Numbered from the stretch's first letter, positions 20,177 through 31,834 are shown. The stretch: DNA of 64,000 nucleotides from Oncomelania hupensis (GCA_036898135.1 CM072513.1:12829102-12893101); one strand, 5' to 3'. The notes: a model not told the origin generated them from the sequence alone. Numbers and translations: made by a program.

Positions 20177-20240
20177 TTGACCAAGGCGAAATATTATGAC
20201 TGTTACACGTATTTATCAATAGTCGATTCAGCCCCGATGC

Positions 20241-20829
20241 ATTACATTACATTACATTACATTACATGATTATTGCTTTAGGTCCAGCGGACTCTTCCGA
20301 GCCAAATCAGGACCGGACAATCCCCGATCCGCATACAAGATCTGACGAAACAACCCTAGTAGTAAAACTAAAAGCTCTCCACCAGCCAGTCACTTTACAA
20401 TAAAGTCATCCCACGCAGGGGACACTGAGGCTGTACTCTAATTTATCGAACCCCCGTTTACAAAAACAAAATAGAATACAAACATCATTATAAATTATCA
20501 ACAAAACACATACATATAAAATGCCTACATTGCTAAATAATAACATCATAGGAAGCCCCAGTGACCACCTGGCAGAAAGCGTCCAATATTCCCAAGCTGA
20601 TCCAACAGACCTCATACACAAATAAGGAATCTTGTCCCGGAAGAGTTTTCAAGAAAAAAGGTAGGTGACTGGTCTAGCGAAGAAGAAGATAGTATAGCAG
20701 ATTGATAGAACAGAGCAAGAATGAGAAAGAGCAAATGTGAAAGACAGCGACAGTGTGAATTTAAAGCACTAAATTTCCAGAAAGTGGGGATACTATTTAT
20801 ACTGAAACCCCCGGCACCCCAACGGGGGT
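20241..20829 (-). repeat. retroposon family X, copy 2 (complete short form)
   Basis: 589 bp on the minus strand, flanked by an 11-bp target duplication AGCCCCGATGC (20230-20240 and 20830-20840). It starts at ACCCCCGTTGGGGTGCC, has TATAAATA about 30 bp in, and ends ...GCTGGACCTAAAGCAATAAT with an (ATGTA)n-type tail. Variable tails and long TSDs point to target-primed retroposition. No conserved ORF is present, so it is non-autonomous. Confidence 0.88.
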
Positions 20830-21858
20830 AGCCCCGATGCTTGAATCCTGCTATGTGTAACTCGAATTCGTTTATCCACGCAGCCTGTTCACTCAGCAAC
20901 AAAGCAAGAGTCGTCGTATAAAATTATTCAACTTTATTCAGCAAGCACCAACAACTGCATACAAGATCCTTTCCGAAAATCATTAAAAAAAAAAAAACTT
21001 TTTTCAAGTAGACAATGCATTACTTATATAGCCTCTCTGTAATCCATTAAAGCTTAAAATATTCGAGAATGACGCAATAACACCCAATCAAAATTAAACT
21101 AATCACCGGAACTGTCTTACGACATGGAACATTCCTCAGTTTAGAAGAATTACCTAGCTATTACCAGATAGCTCTGTAACTTTCGATCGATAATAAACAA
21201 GGAATTCCAGAAAATTATCAACGATAGGCCTACTACAACAATATCGACCAACGAAAATTATCAACATTATACAAAGCTTTTTCTAACAACAACGCAGAAT
21301 CAAATCACGCTAGCATAACATGCGTTGCAAAATAAAACGTTCAGAACTATCGCGCGCGTTGCAATCGTACCAATGACACGGAACTCTCTCTCTCTTTCTC
21401 TCTCTGTCTCTCATTTTGCATGAGAGAGAGAAATAAAGAGAGAGACAGACAGACATACAGAGAGACAGAGAAGGACAAAGAGAGAGAAAAAGAGAAAAAG
21501 ATTAGAATTGAAGTGTTTACATTTTAAGCTTAGTTTTATTATTTACTAACTTCTACTTAAAATGGTTTAGTTGTGTGGATGTGTCCCTGTGAGTGTGCGT
21601 ATTGAAGTACAAGAACAACAAATGATTGTGTGGTCATTTATTTGTGAATGTTTACAACCAGTTGCAATTTAACTGCCGAATGACAGTTCAGTCAATTCGT
21701 GTATTGACCAGAGCAATTTTTAAGACAATACACGTATTGACTGGAAATTTTAGTCATTACCTGTATTGCCTAGTGGTCACAGTCAAAACACGAATTGACT
21801 GATTTTTTTAGGCAATACACGTATTGACTGAATACGCAGATTGCCGGTAACATATATA

Positions 21859-22314
21859 TGTAGGCGCGCTCTCAACATTAGTCACAATAAAATGTTTATA
21901 TGTACTTATAATAAGTTACATTAGCAAGTGTTTGTGTACTTAAAATAAGTTACATCAGCAACAATAAAGTGTTAATGTATAGTTGCAATTAGAAAGTGGT
22001 TTGTGTACTTATATTAGCAAAGCAAAAGTGTTTGGACAAGCTTCTGCCATTGTTTGACATGATAGTGAGAGAGATGCAGCATCAGTATATCCTGGGCAGC
22101 GATATGCGTGTCAAGCGTTCTAGTTGTGTTGGTATTAATTTGATTTTTTAAAGTCTTAGTTTCATTTTCTACAGTTTTATAATATAAAGAATTTCTGTTT
22201 CAGATAAATAAGTGCCTTAATTGTAACACTCTGGGGTGATTGATTCTTCTTTCTTTGGATTGCACTATATTAGTATATTATCCATATTTCATACTGCTAT
22301 TATTTCTTTGTTTC
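21859..22314. other. unclassified AT-rich stretch
   Basis: Short degenerate repeats of GTGTACTTATAATAAGTTACAT-like sequence, under 25 bases each, occur at 21895-22015. No gene is seen. Confidence 0.5.
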
Positions 22315-22328
22315 TTACCTTTTGGATT

Positions 22329-22846
22329 TAGTGCTTTAAATTCCCACTGTCGCTATCTTTCTCATTTGCTCTTTCTCATTCCTGCTCTTTTCTATCAATC
22401 TGCTATACTATCGTCTTCTTCGCTAGACCAGTCTCCTACCTTTTTTCTTGAAAACTCTTCCGGGACAAGACTCCTTGTTTGTGTATGAGGTCTGTTGGAT
22501 CAGCTTGGGAATATTGGACGCTTTCTGCCAGGTGGTCACTAGGGCTTCCTATGATGTTATTATTTAGCAATGTTTCCATTTTATATGTATGTGTTTTGTT
22601 GATAATTTATAATGATGTTTGTATTCTATTTTGTTTTTGTAAACGGGGGTTCGATAAGTTGGGGTAAAGCCTCAGCCGTCCCCTGCGTGGGATGTCTTTA
22701 TTGTAAAGTGACTGGCTGGTGGAGAGCTTTCGGTTTTACCACTAGGGTTGTTTCAGCAGATCTTTTATGCGGATCGGGGGTTGTCCGGTCCTGATTTGGC
22801 TCGGAAGAGTCCGCTGGACCTAAAGCAATAATAATGTAATGTAATG
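22329..22846 (+). repeat. retroposon family X, copy 3 (5'-truncated)
   Basis: 518 bp starting inside the family at TAGTGCTTTAAATTCCCAC and ending with a (TGTAA)n-type tail. A perfect 14-bp duplication TTACCTTTTGGATT flanks it at 22315-22328 and 22847-22860. The 5' truncation together with an intact tail is typical of LINE-mediated insertion. Confidence 0.9.
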
Positions 22847-23300
22847 TTACCTTTTGGATTGTTTGAAAGTTTTGTTTTGAGTTTATGTTTGGGTTGTATG
22901 GGTTATGTTGTTGTTATTATTATTATCATCATTATTATTATTGTTATTATTATTACCTGACAATGAGCGGAATAAGAAAATTTTCTTGTTATACATATTT
23001 GTACTGACATGCTTCCTTAATATCAACCTAATGGTGTTTGCTGAAATGTATGTTAGTTTATTGTTTATTAAACTACAATAAGCATTCCCGTTTGCAACAT
23101 GGATTTTGTAAACAATGCAATAAGCTGATGATAGTTTAGATTGCGTTGTCATTTGTTTTTAGATGTTGAAAAGAGCTGAAGTTTTTATAAATCTAACATA
23201 GATTACATTTGATTGTTTCTTGATTTTTGTCTTTTTGATGTATGTATGATTTGTTTAATTGTTGTTTATCTTATTAAATACTTAATTTATTTATGTTAAA
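22847..23300. other. AT-rich stretch with TTATTA microsatellite
   Basis: A (TTA)n/(TTG)n simple repeat lies at about 22910-22957. Nothing else is recognised. Confidence 0.5.
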
Positions 23301-23579
23301 ATGTATTGGGTTTATTTCTTTATTGATGAAAGTGTACCAAAGGTGATTGTTGTGAGAATGACCAATAAGGATTTATGCTTGAAGGTCAATAAATCTGGTG
23401 AGTGCTATTGTGTATGCACTGAGCTAAAGGTGGGTAAAGTTTTAAAAGACTGGGATGTTAATGATTTATGCTTGAAGGTCAATAAATCTGGTGAGTGCTA
23501 TTGTGTATGCACTGAGCTAAAGGTGGGTAAAGTTTTGAAAGACTGGGATGTTAATGATTTACCAACAAGTTATGTATAG
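23301..23579 (+). CDS. small ORF made largely of two 31-residue repeats (doubtful)
   Basis: A 92-codon frame contains a 93-bp tandem duplication (23370-23462 and 23463-23555) with one base difference. Because 93 is a multiple of three, the protein repeats the block DLCLKVNKSGECYC and the following VCTELKVGKVLKDWDVN exactly. Each repeat has three cysteines. No signal peptide, family or gene context is recognised. Duplication of a non-coding segment that happens to be open is equally possible. Confidence 0.25.
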   Translation: MYWVYFFIDESVPKVIVVRMTNKDLCLKVNKSGECYCVCTELKVGKVLKDWDVNDLCLKVNKSGECYCVCTELKVGKVLKDWDVNDLPTSYV

Positions 23580-24121
23580 TGTGGCGCTGTGATGAAGACT
23601 AAATGCCGAGACCTGACAAATGCAGACGTGAAAAATGAGTGGACAATGCAAAATGCATGGAGAATGCATGATAAAATATCAACATCAAGCTGATCGTATC
23701 ATGTGTATTTCTGTACATAATCAACAGGAATGTGATTGTGAATTAGGTACATTTGTTTTATACACAAGTATTTGATGAATGAAAGATTATAAAACTGGAA
23801 GTTAGTTTGTTGTAGGCAATTTGTGTATGCTTTCCTGTGTGTTCTTTTGGGCTTTATTTGAAAGCAAAACAGTTACATGAGAAGCTTTGGTTGATCGACT
23901 TGCCAGGAAGGGTAGAGTAGTGCCATCGGTCTATTAAAAAAATGGAACTGAATGTATAGCTGGACTGTATAAAAATGCTGACTTTCATGGGAGAAAAGCT
24001 CTGTTGCTGAAGGTGTTTAAAAAAATTGCTTCCAGAGGTAAGGTACAACTGTGCAGATGCCTGAAGCCCAATTGTTGCTTGTGGGAGTGAAAGCGATGGT
24101 GGTGGGTTGGTCGTGCGTTAT

Positions 24122-24473
24122 CAGACCTGATAGTTCTCCGCAAAATCGCAAAAATCCGCGAAAACGGAAAAAAAAAAAAAAAAAAAAAAAAAAAAGGAAA
24201 TGTGAAACAATTTGCGAACACTTAAAATTTTTTTGTTTTTTTCTGTTGTTGTTTTGTATCGGAAGATGAAAGTTGCTTTACTCGCTTCCGGTTTTGCGGC
24301 GCCATACTTTGTTTTGGAATAGTGGTGCAGCGTTGACTGTTCCTGTGTATATATTGTCGCCGTTCAAGTTGTGGATTTGTGGACGTCATCAGACTCATTG
24401 GACTTCAAAATGTCTGTCACAAGGCGTGACATAGTCGCACGTTCCGCGGAAACCTCTATCACTATCAGGTCTG
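24122..24473. mobile_element. 352-bp MITE with CAGACCTG-type TIR
   Basis: The ends CAGACCTGATAGT and ACTATCAGGTCTG are perfect inverted repeats, and their first eight bases match elements A and B. The left flank CGTTAT recurs at 24480-24485, separated from the right end by GTTAAC, so the target duplication is present but displaced. A poly-A run of about 23 bases is internal. A short ATGTCTGTCACAAGGCG reading start near the right end resembles the start region of A and B, but no ORF of length follows. Confidence 0.72.
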
Positions 24474-24959
24474 GTTAACCGTTATACAATTAAAAGGCAT
24501 TATTTCAAATTATTATTTTCTTCCACTAGCGTTGCTGCTTGCTTGCATTTTAAATAGAACCTTGTGACTCCAAAAGCTGGCTACGATGAATATTTACATT
24601 TAGTGGATTGGAAGAAATTTCCTGAAGCGATACTCTAATAATTGTTTAGTACTGCTGGCTCGCTGAATCTATTATTTTTGCCAATGGATGATTTTAACCC
24701 TTTTGCTGCGGTAGACGCAGTAGGGCATCCTGCTAAATATGATGCCTGATAGGAGCCCAATTTTAATCAAGCTGAAATGGGTAAAGTACTATTGTAGTGA
24801 CAACTTGATTGACCAACATGCAATAATGCCATGTGCCTGCCATCCATCTGTCTTAATATTAACCAACAAAATTGTCCTCATTGTATTACAATAATATCTG
24901 TACCGTTCCAACATGAGAGTACAGGAATGTGTAATAATAAGAGAAAAGTTGACAATGTT

Positions 24960-24988
24960 CATAGCATTAACCTAACCCTAACCCTAGC
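24960..24988 (+). repeat. short CCCTAA run
   Basis: About 2.5 units of CCTAAC lie at 24970-24986, just upstream of a LINE insertion. It is too short to be more than a chance or relic telomere-like motif. Confidence 0.4.
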
Positions 24989-25004
24989 AAATACAGCAAA
25001 GATT

Positions 25005-25533
25005 ACTGCCATGACAAGGTTGAAGCCCATTTGGAAAGATAGGACCATCAGTCTACATTCCAAGGTAAGGCTGCTGCACTCCCTTGTCATTTCCATCTTC
25101 CTATACGCTTGCAAAACATGGACACTCACAGCAGATCTACAACGAAAAATACAAAGCATGGAGATGAGGTGCTACAGAAGACTTCTAGGCATTTCCTGTA
25201 CTCAGCACATAACCAATGATGAAATCGACAGACCACCACACAAGCCTTTGAATAACATCATGACATGCTCACAATGGTGAAGAAATAGAAACTCCGATGG
25301 TATGGCCACCTTACTAGAGCATCAGGCCTTTCAAAGAACATCCTGCAAAGCACGGTGCAAGGAGGCAGAAGAAGAGGAAGACAGAAAAAGAGGTGGGAGG
25401 ACAACATTTGAGAATGTACTGGCTTAACACTAAGCAAAGCCATGAGGGTTGCTGAGGACAGAAAGATGGAGTACGCTGGTTATACGATCATCTGTGGAGC
25501 CCCAATAACCTTCAAGTTACAGGATAGGATAGG
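25005..25533 (+). mobile_element. 3' fragment of the endonuclease-RT LINE
   Basis: Encodes RLKPIWKDRTISLHSKVRLL, YACKTWTLTADLQRKIQSME and CYRRLLGISCTQHITNDE, then the RRWEDN-type C-terminus, with frame breaks. It ends at ...TTACAGGATAGGATAGG. A 12-bp duplication ACAGCAAAGATT flanks it at 24993-25004 and 25534-25545. It is a 5'-truncated insertion in the plus orientation. Confidence 0.88.
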
Positions 25534-26062
25534 ACAGCAAAGATTGAATACGTTCAAGCAGTTGGATCCTAGGTTTGGTTTGAATATATGGACACTATGA
25601 TGCACAGACTCCGACATCAAGAAGTCCGGGATTAGAACCCAGGACCAAAAGCATCATGGGTTGAACTGGGACAAGCGTCGTGTGTGTTATTGGTTTTAGG
25701 TCCCAACTGCGTGTCGGTCACAGCGCTGATCTGTCAATATATTATAACCAAACTTTCAATTAAGACAGAGAACAGCGAGTTTTGAAAATGTTTAATGTGA
25801 ATGTGAACTAATCCAATCTTCACTGCCAAAAGCATTTACAATAACGATAATGTACATAGTGTGTAATGAAATGATGAACAAGTGTTATAATTCCACAATT
25901 TGTTGGTTTTGTGTTAAAACAATATAAAACTCATCTACCGTTCTTTTTGGACAGAACAAATGACAGTTTTCTGTTTCATTTCTATTTATTTTCTGAAACA
26001 ATGTGGTTACTAATAGGAAGATTTACAGAACACATTCAGATTTCTGTTCATATTGCTGTATA

Positions 26063-26063
26063 A

Positions 26064-26145
<82 letters not shown>
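26063..26145 (+). repeat. (TTA)n microsatellite
   Basis: About 27 uninterrupted TTA/ATT units. Confidence 0.95.
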
Positions 26146-26148
<3 letters not shown>

Positions 26149-26282
26149 TTTTTTAATTAGTGTCACAGAAGTGTATATTAATGGTATACAGCAAACAGAA
26201 GTTTAACAGCAAATGTTTTTTCCTGGAATGTGTTCTGTAAGAACTGGGTGAATAAAAATTGCAAATTTGCATAGAAATGTGA

Positions 26283-26728
26283 AAGGCGAGTTTGTGGCTT
26301 TAGAAAAGTGTTTCCTATACAAACATTCCCAGAGTTTGTGGTTTTAGAGAAGTGTTTCCTATGCAAACATTCCCAGAGTTTGTGGGTTTAGAGAAGTGAT
26401 TTCCAGTACAAACATTCCCAGAGTTTGTGGGTTTAGAGAAGTGTTTCCTATACAAACATTCCCAGAGTTTGTGGGTTTAGAGAAATGATTTCCAGTACAA
26501 ACATTCCCAGAGTTTGTGGTTTTAGAGAAGTGTTTCCTATACACACATTCCCAGAGTTTGTGGTTTTTGAGAAGTGTTTCCTATACAAACATTCCCAGAG
26601 TTTGTGGTTTTAGAGAAGTGTTTCCTATACAAACATTCCCAGAGTTTGTGGGTTTAGAGAAGTGATTTCCAGTACAAACATTCCCAGAGTTTGTGGTTTT
26701 AGAGAAGTGTTTCTTATACAAACATTCC
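26283..26728 (+). repeat. 45-bp minisatellite, about 10 copies
   Basis: Units of the form GTTTGTGGTTTTAGAGAAGT followed by GTTTCCTATACAAACATTCCCAGA run in tandem. Two alternating subtypes exist: one with GTTTCCTATACAAAC and one with GATTTCCAGTACAAAC. Higher-order alternation suggests expansion of two-unit blocks. Confidence 0.88.
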
Positions 26729-26936
26729 CACTTCATTTACTGTTTTTTGTTACAATATTTGTCATTGTCAGTACATAACTTATTTTATTTTTCCAAGGTG
26801 CAGACTTGGACACATGGCTATTTCATACCTTTCAAGCTCTTGTGGACTCTTACCATAAGATTTTGCTTCCCATACCATAAGTTTGAACAAAATACCATAA
26901 GAAATGTGTGAAAATGCATGGATTGTCACATTCACG

Positions 26937-27155
26937 AACCTATCCCGTAACTCGGAGGTCGTAGAGGCACCACAGATGATCGTTTAACCAGCATACTCCA
27001 TCTTTCCCTGTCCTCAGCAGCCCTCATGGTTTCGCTCAATGTCAAACCAGTCCATTCTTGAATGTTGTCCTCCCACCTCTTTTTCGGTCTCCCTTTTCTT
27101 CTACCTCCTTGCACTGTGTTTTGCAGGATGGTCTTTGCAAGACATGATGATCTGG

Positions 27156-27157
<2 letters not shown>
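26937..27157 (-). mobile_element. 3' fragment of the endonuclease-RT LINE
   Basis: The minus strand encodes QGGRRKGRPKKRWEDNIQEW and TLSETMRAAEDRERW, and ends near 26937 with the family terminus (CCTATCCCGTAACTCGGAGG on the plus strand). The 5' side stops at a (TA)n microsatellite, which may have been the insertion site. Confidence 0.86.

Positions 27158-27228
<71 letters not shown>
27158..27228. repeat. (TA)n microsatellite
   Basis: About 35 TA units directly abut the LINE fragment. Such a run can form a cruciform. Confidence 0.95.
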
Positions 27229-27232
<4 letters not shown>

Positions 27233-27662
27233 TTTTTTCACCACAATGTAAAAAAAATTAAAATTAAAAATTTTATAAGAATTACGTCAAAAGCATAAGG
27301 CTTGACAGGTATGCTGTTTTTCACTATATTATATAATTATGTTCAAATGACCACCTTTCTTTGGGTAAAGATTTTTTTTTTTTTTTGGGGGGGGGGGGGT
27401 ATCAAAAACTAATCTCTTTTCAGCCCCTTCCTATCTCCCACCCCTCCCACCCCGCCTCTAATTTTAGATTTGACTGTAGCTGGATAGGATAGGTAGCTGA
27501 TTGTAACTTAAAAGGTCCCACATTGAAGGTTGTGTTTACTTTTGTGGAAAAGGTTTACCTTCAAATTCCCATTGTTATAACATTGAGCAATGATATAGTG
27601 GGCTTTGGTTACTCACACCAACTGCTAAACTTGGGATTTTCCATTTCGGTTTCTGACGGAGT

Positions 27663-28363
27663 ACCCCTTGGGGTCATGAGCAATCTTGCCACTGTAGATT
27701 GTTCTAACCTATAAATGGAAAAGTGAAAGCCCCAGTTGAAAACCTGTCCTTCCTTTATAGGCATGACCGATTCACTGCGGCAACAGTACCCCCGTTGGAG
27801 TGCCGGGGGTTTCAGTATAAATAGTATCCCCACTTTCTGGAAATTTAGTGCTTTAAATTCCCACTGTCGCTGTCTTCCTCATTTGCTCTTTCCCATTCCT
27901 GCTCTGTCCTATCACTCTGCTATACTATCTTCTTCTTCGCTAGATCAATGACCTACCTTTTTTCTTGAAAACTCTTCCTGGACAAGACTCCTTGTTTGTG
28001 TATGAGGTCTGTTGGATCAGCTTGGGAGTATTGGACGCTTTCTGCCGGGTGGTCACTAGGGCTTCCTATGATGTTATTATTTAGCAATATAGGCATTTTA
28101 TATGTATGTGTTTTGTTGATAATTTATAATGATGTTTGTATTCTATTTTGTTTTTTTAACCGGGGGTTCGATTAGTTGGGGTAAAGCCTCAGCCGTCCCC
28201 TGCGTGGGATGTCTTTATTGTAAAGTGACTGGCCGATGGAGGGCATTCAGTTTTCCCACTAGGGTTGTTTCAGCAAATCTTTTATGCGGATCGGGGGTTG
28301 TCCGGTCCTGATTTGGCTCTGAAGAGTCCGCTGGACCTAAAGCAACAATCAATCAATCAATCA
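27663..28363 (+). repeat. retroposon family X, copy 4 (complete long form)
   Basis: 701 bp with a 12-bp target duplication TTCTGACGGAGT at 27651-27662 and 28364-28375. It begins ACCCCTTGGGGTCATGAG, which is about 127 bp upstream of the short-form start. The short-form start (ACCCCCGTTGGAGTGCC) and TATAAATA box lie inside it. It ends with (AATC)n. No ORF is present. Confidence 0.9.
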
Positions 28364-28954
28364 TTCTGACGGAGTTATTTCCCTCGTTTTAACGGTACAG
28401 CTATGTGAGCTGATTTGGACATTGCTTTACTTGCACATAATTCACTTAGTTTCGCATCATTCTATTTTCCTTCTGCTTCTTTAGGATAACCGCAGGGCTT
28501 GAAGTGAGAGTTTTGGGTTTGTGGAGGACCGACACCAAAAACCAGGTCCAAAACATTGGCTTGCCCTTGCTGTTAATGCAAATTGCGCAATTTATCCATG
28601 ACAAAAATAACTATATTTTCCAAAGAGTTGTTTTTTGTTGTAAGCTTTTTTGTTCATTGGGATGACACTCACTGTCAATGTTAACACAATCTACCAAGGG
28701 GGTGTGGTCAAAAGTGCTTCACTTTAAATATAATAATAAAAAAATAAACATTAAAAAAAAATTATTATGAGAAAAGAAAACCAGAAAGACAATGGTTAAA
28801 GAGGTTTATGAAAAAATTAAACCAGAAAGGTATTTGTTAAATAGATTTTAAAAACTGTTTTTAAACATTATTTTAATGCATTATTTTTGCACTTTGAAAG
28901 AAATTTATAAATTGTTATGATGATTGGACTTTGGAAGTAGCAGCATTCTGTGTG

Positions 28955-28996
28955 CGTGATTGCCCAACCACTTTTGAGTTACCGGATAGGATAGGA
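28955..28996 (+). mobile_element. terminal 40 bp of the endonuclease-RT LINE
   Basis: The segment CCCAACCACTTTTGAGTTAC followed by CGGATAGGATAGG matches the extreme 3' end of the LINE family. It is a very short truncated insertion. Confidence 0.6.
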
Positions 28997-29448
28997 TTTG
29001 GCGTGTGCGTGTGTGTGTATGTAAGAAGTTAGCTTTTTGGAAACTTTCAGTGTATATATTTTTTTTAAAGTTTGACTTTGTTCACGGATGTAAATGTGTA
29101 AAATACATCTTGTTGATTCCAAAACATTAATTACAGTTTGTATTTCTCACTCTTTAGCGACTGATTACTACAGTGAACTCCGGATATAATAAAGGCCGGA
29201 TAAAGTAAATATTCGGTTTTAGTAAAGTCCAGTCTTGGTCCCGACCAAAACTCTTCTTTGTCTCTGTTTTTAAAAATCGGATATAATACAAAAATATAGT
29301 AAAGTCCGCTTATAATAAAGTGTTTTCTAAGGCCCCTGGCGAGTTTTGCTGCCGCTTATAATAAAGTTTCAAGGGAGATTACTGTATTAAAGTTTCATGA
29401 GAGTTACTGACGTTCATAATGACGCAACATCGTCACGTCACGCTTACC

Positions 29449-29619
29449 CTGAAGCCTAAAATAGATCTAATTCACGCACTTGAAGATGAAAAGATGGAAA
29501 AAAGAAATTGCTGAACAATTTGGAATTTCCGCATCAACAGTAACAGTGATTATGAAGGAGAGTGAAAAACTGAAGGAGAGATTTAACTGTTTGGCAGAAA
29601 AAGTGTACCTAGCTTAGAA
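29449..29619 (+). pseudogene. CENP-B/pogo-type N-terminal HTH relic, copy 1
   Basis: Two frames split by a slip in an A-run encode LKPKIDLIHALEDEKMEK and then KKEIAEQFGISASTVTVIMK. This is the first helix-turn-helix of CENP-B/Tigger transposases (EIAxxFGIS.STV motif), which binds the TIR. The reading frame is broken and stops soon after LAEKV. Confidence 0.72.
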
Positions 29620-30090
29620 ACTTACAAAGCAAATTAGACTTCACTTTCGCTATACATGATGAAATGCGTTTATGACTAAATAAGGGTGTTATAAGTTGAA
29701 CACATTATAATTATACCTTTTGTACTGAGATGAATCCGAATCAATGGAGAACTGGGAAACCAACGTTTTGACTGGGCTGCACTTTCAAATGAGAGGTAAA
29801 GAAGAGATGTACAGTGAACTCCGGATATAATAAAGGCCGGATAAAGTAAATATTCGGTTTTAGTAAAGTCCAGTCTTGGTCCCGACCAAAACTCTTCTTT
29901 GTCTCTGTTTTTAAAAATCGGATATAATACAAAAATATAGTAAAGTCCGCTTATAATAAAGTGTTTTCTAAGGCCCCTGGCGAGTTTTGCTGCCGCTTAT
30001 AATAAAGTTTCAAGGAAGATTACTGTATTAAAGTTTCAGGAGAGTTACTGACGTTCATAATGACGCAACATCGGCGCGTCACGCTTACCC

Positions 30091-30265
30091 TGAAGCCTAA
30101 AATAGATCTAATTCACGCACTTGAAGATGAAAAGATGAAAAAAAAAAAAAAAAGAAATTGCTGAACAATTTGGAATTTCCGCATCAGCAGTAACAGTAAC
30201 GGTGATTATGAAGGAGAGTGAAAAACTAAAGGAGAGATTTAACTGTTTGGCAGAAAAAGAGTCCC
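30091..30265 (+). pseudogene. CENP-B/pogo-type N-terminal HTH relic, copy 2
   Basis: A second copy of the same region in the duplicated block. The A-run is longer (about 15 A after AAGATG) and one TAACAG unit is added, giving STVTVT-like reading. It is also frameshifted. The two copies differ at few sites, so the duplication is later than most decay of the element. Confidence 0.7.
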
Positions 30266-30711
30266 TAGCTTAGAAACTTACAAAGCAAATTAGACTTCAC
30301 TTTCACTATACATGATAAAATGCGTTTATGACTAAATAAGGGTGTTATAAGTTGAACACATTATAATTATACCTTTTGTACTGAGATGAATCCGAATCAA
30401 TGGAGAACTGGGAAACCAACGTTTTGACTGGACTGCACTTTCAAATGAGAAGTAAAGAAGAGATTTATTCCTAAGCTGTTGCATGGCTTTGCAAGACAAA
30501 CCATTTTTTTTAAATCCACCATATTGTTTAGGTTTTGTTCATGTCTTTGTTTGCTTTAATCTTGTGAGCTTTTGGGTTTTCCACAATGACGATAGTACAA
30601 CATGTACAATTCATGATCTACTTTATGATTTATCCTTCCGATTAAAGGGTTGGTTTGAAATAATTAGGACACGAAGGCTCACATGTTATCTCTTATCCCT
30701 AATGGACTCTC

Positions 30712-30712
30712 A

Positions 30713-30746
<34 letters not shown>

Positions 30747-30815
30747 GTCTCTCTCTCTGTCTCTCACCCTCTCTCTCTCTATCTCTCTCTCTCACACACA
30801 CACTCACACACACGT
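30712..30815 (+). repeat. (CT)n/(CA)n microsatellite
   Basis: CT-rich units broken by CTGTCT lead into CACACA runs, all within the Tigger-like element. Confidence 0.9.
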
Positions 30816-31289
30816 GAACTTACACACACGGACATCAACAAATAATACTGTAACATTTCAATCAATATACACACACTGGGTTATAAGAGAGGTATTCTTG
30901 AAGAGTTTATAATACCCGAGTTAATAAACAAAAATAATCAATCAACATATGTGAGCGTAATGGAATCCAATAAGGGACAATGGACCTACTGCAAGTGTTC
31001 ATTAAAAAAAGTATCTTTTTTAGCTATTTTCCGTGGATTTCTGGTGGCTTCACACGAAAGGCTAAAAGGACCTTTTCACTTTCGTGAAATATCACTTGTT
31101 ATCATGTGGCTGTGTCCAGAAACAATAGATCTTGACGATGAGTGCATATTCATAATGTTCACTCAAGTAACGTAATTGCTATTTACCTGTAAGTACGATA
31201 GCAATAGGTAATACCCATTGGGGGTGGAGGGGGGAGGGGGGAAGGGAAACACAAAGAAGAAGAAAATCTAAATTTTGAAAAGGCCATGT

Positions 31290-31299
31290 TCGACAAAGA

Positions 31300-31344
<45 letters not shown>
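31290..31344 (+). repeat. (GA)n microsatellite
   Basis: About 25 GA units, in the opposite strand sense to the CT tract at 30.7 kb. Confidence 0.92.
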
Positions 31345-31348
<4 letters not shown>

Positions 31349-31834
31349 TCCAACCACTCAAATAAATACTTTGAATTTTGTTCTTGGCAACTCTGGTAAG
31401 ACAAACGTCTCCACGACGACTTATGGACGGCTGTCCGGGGTTGTGGGGCTGGAGCTGGGGAGGGTGGGGGTGTAAGTTAAAATGGGAAAAGATAGTTTTC
31501 GTGTGGAATTCAGCAAGGGACAACAAACCAACACAGAAATATTAATCTAAATTAAAATATTTAATAACGAAAGCGATTCGTTCGATTTGCACTGTCTTAT
31601 TTTAACTGTTCAACTATGTGAATCTAATCAATTAATGGGACCCATTTCCAATGTACATGTATATAACGCGCCAAATGTCAGCTCAATTTAGAACGATGTT
31701 GAGTTACGTGAACACACAGTCAAATAGACACACAGACGATTACAGTCTGCAGAAATCTTGGTAAAAGATGGAAATTCGAGAGGTCATTATTTTGTTCACT
31801 GATTTGTTTTGCTTTTCTTCTTCTTTATTTGCAC

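Larger units (their letters stand above)
19032..21858. mobile_element. 2.8-kb element with 140-bp inverted terminal repeats
   Basis: The segments 19032-19172 and 21716-21858 are inverted copies of each other. They start ATATATGTTACCGGCAATC and consist of CAGTCAATACGTGTATTG-like units, themselves nearly palindromic. Left of centre an ATG (19490) opens a short frame that runs into the MITE at 19579. The element contains two later insertions: a MITE (19579-20176) and retroposon X copy 2 (20241-20829). A CT-rich/GA-rich hairpin lies at about 21380-21480. No transposase is recognised. The exact ends are blurred by flanking TA repeats. Confidence 0.72.

Noticed and set aside
20406..22667. Repeated short frames MCMRSVGSAWEYW... 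in retroposon X copies
   Set aside because: They recur only because X is repeated. Frames are broken in most copies and the peptide resembles nothing known.
24960..24988. Interstitial telomere
   Set aside because: Only about 2.5 CCCTAA units; too short to claim.
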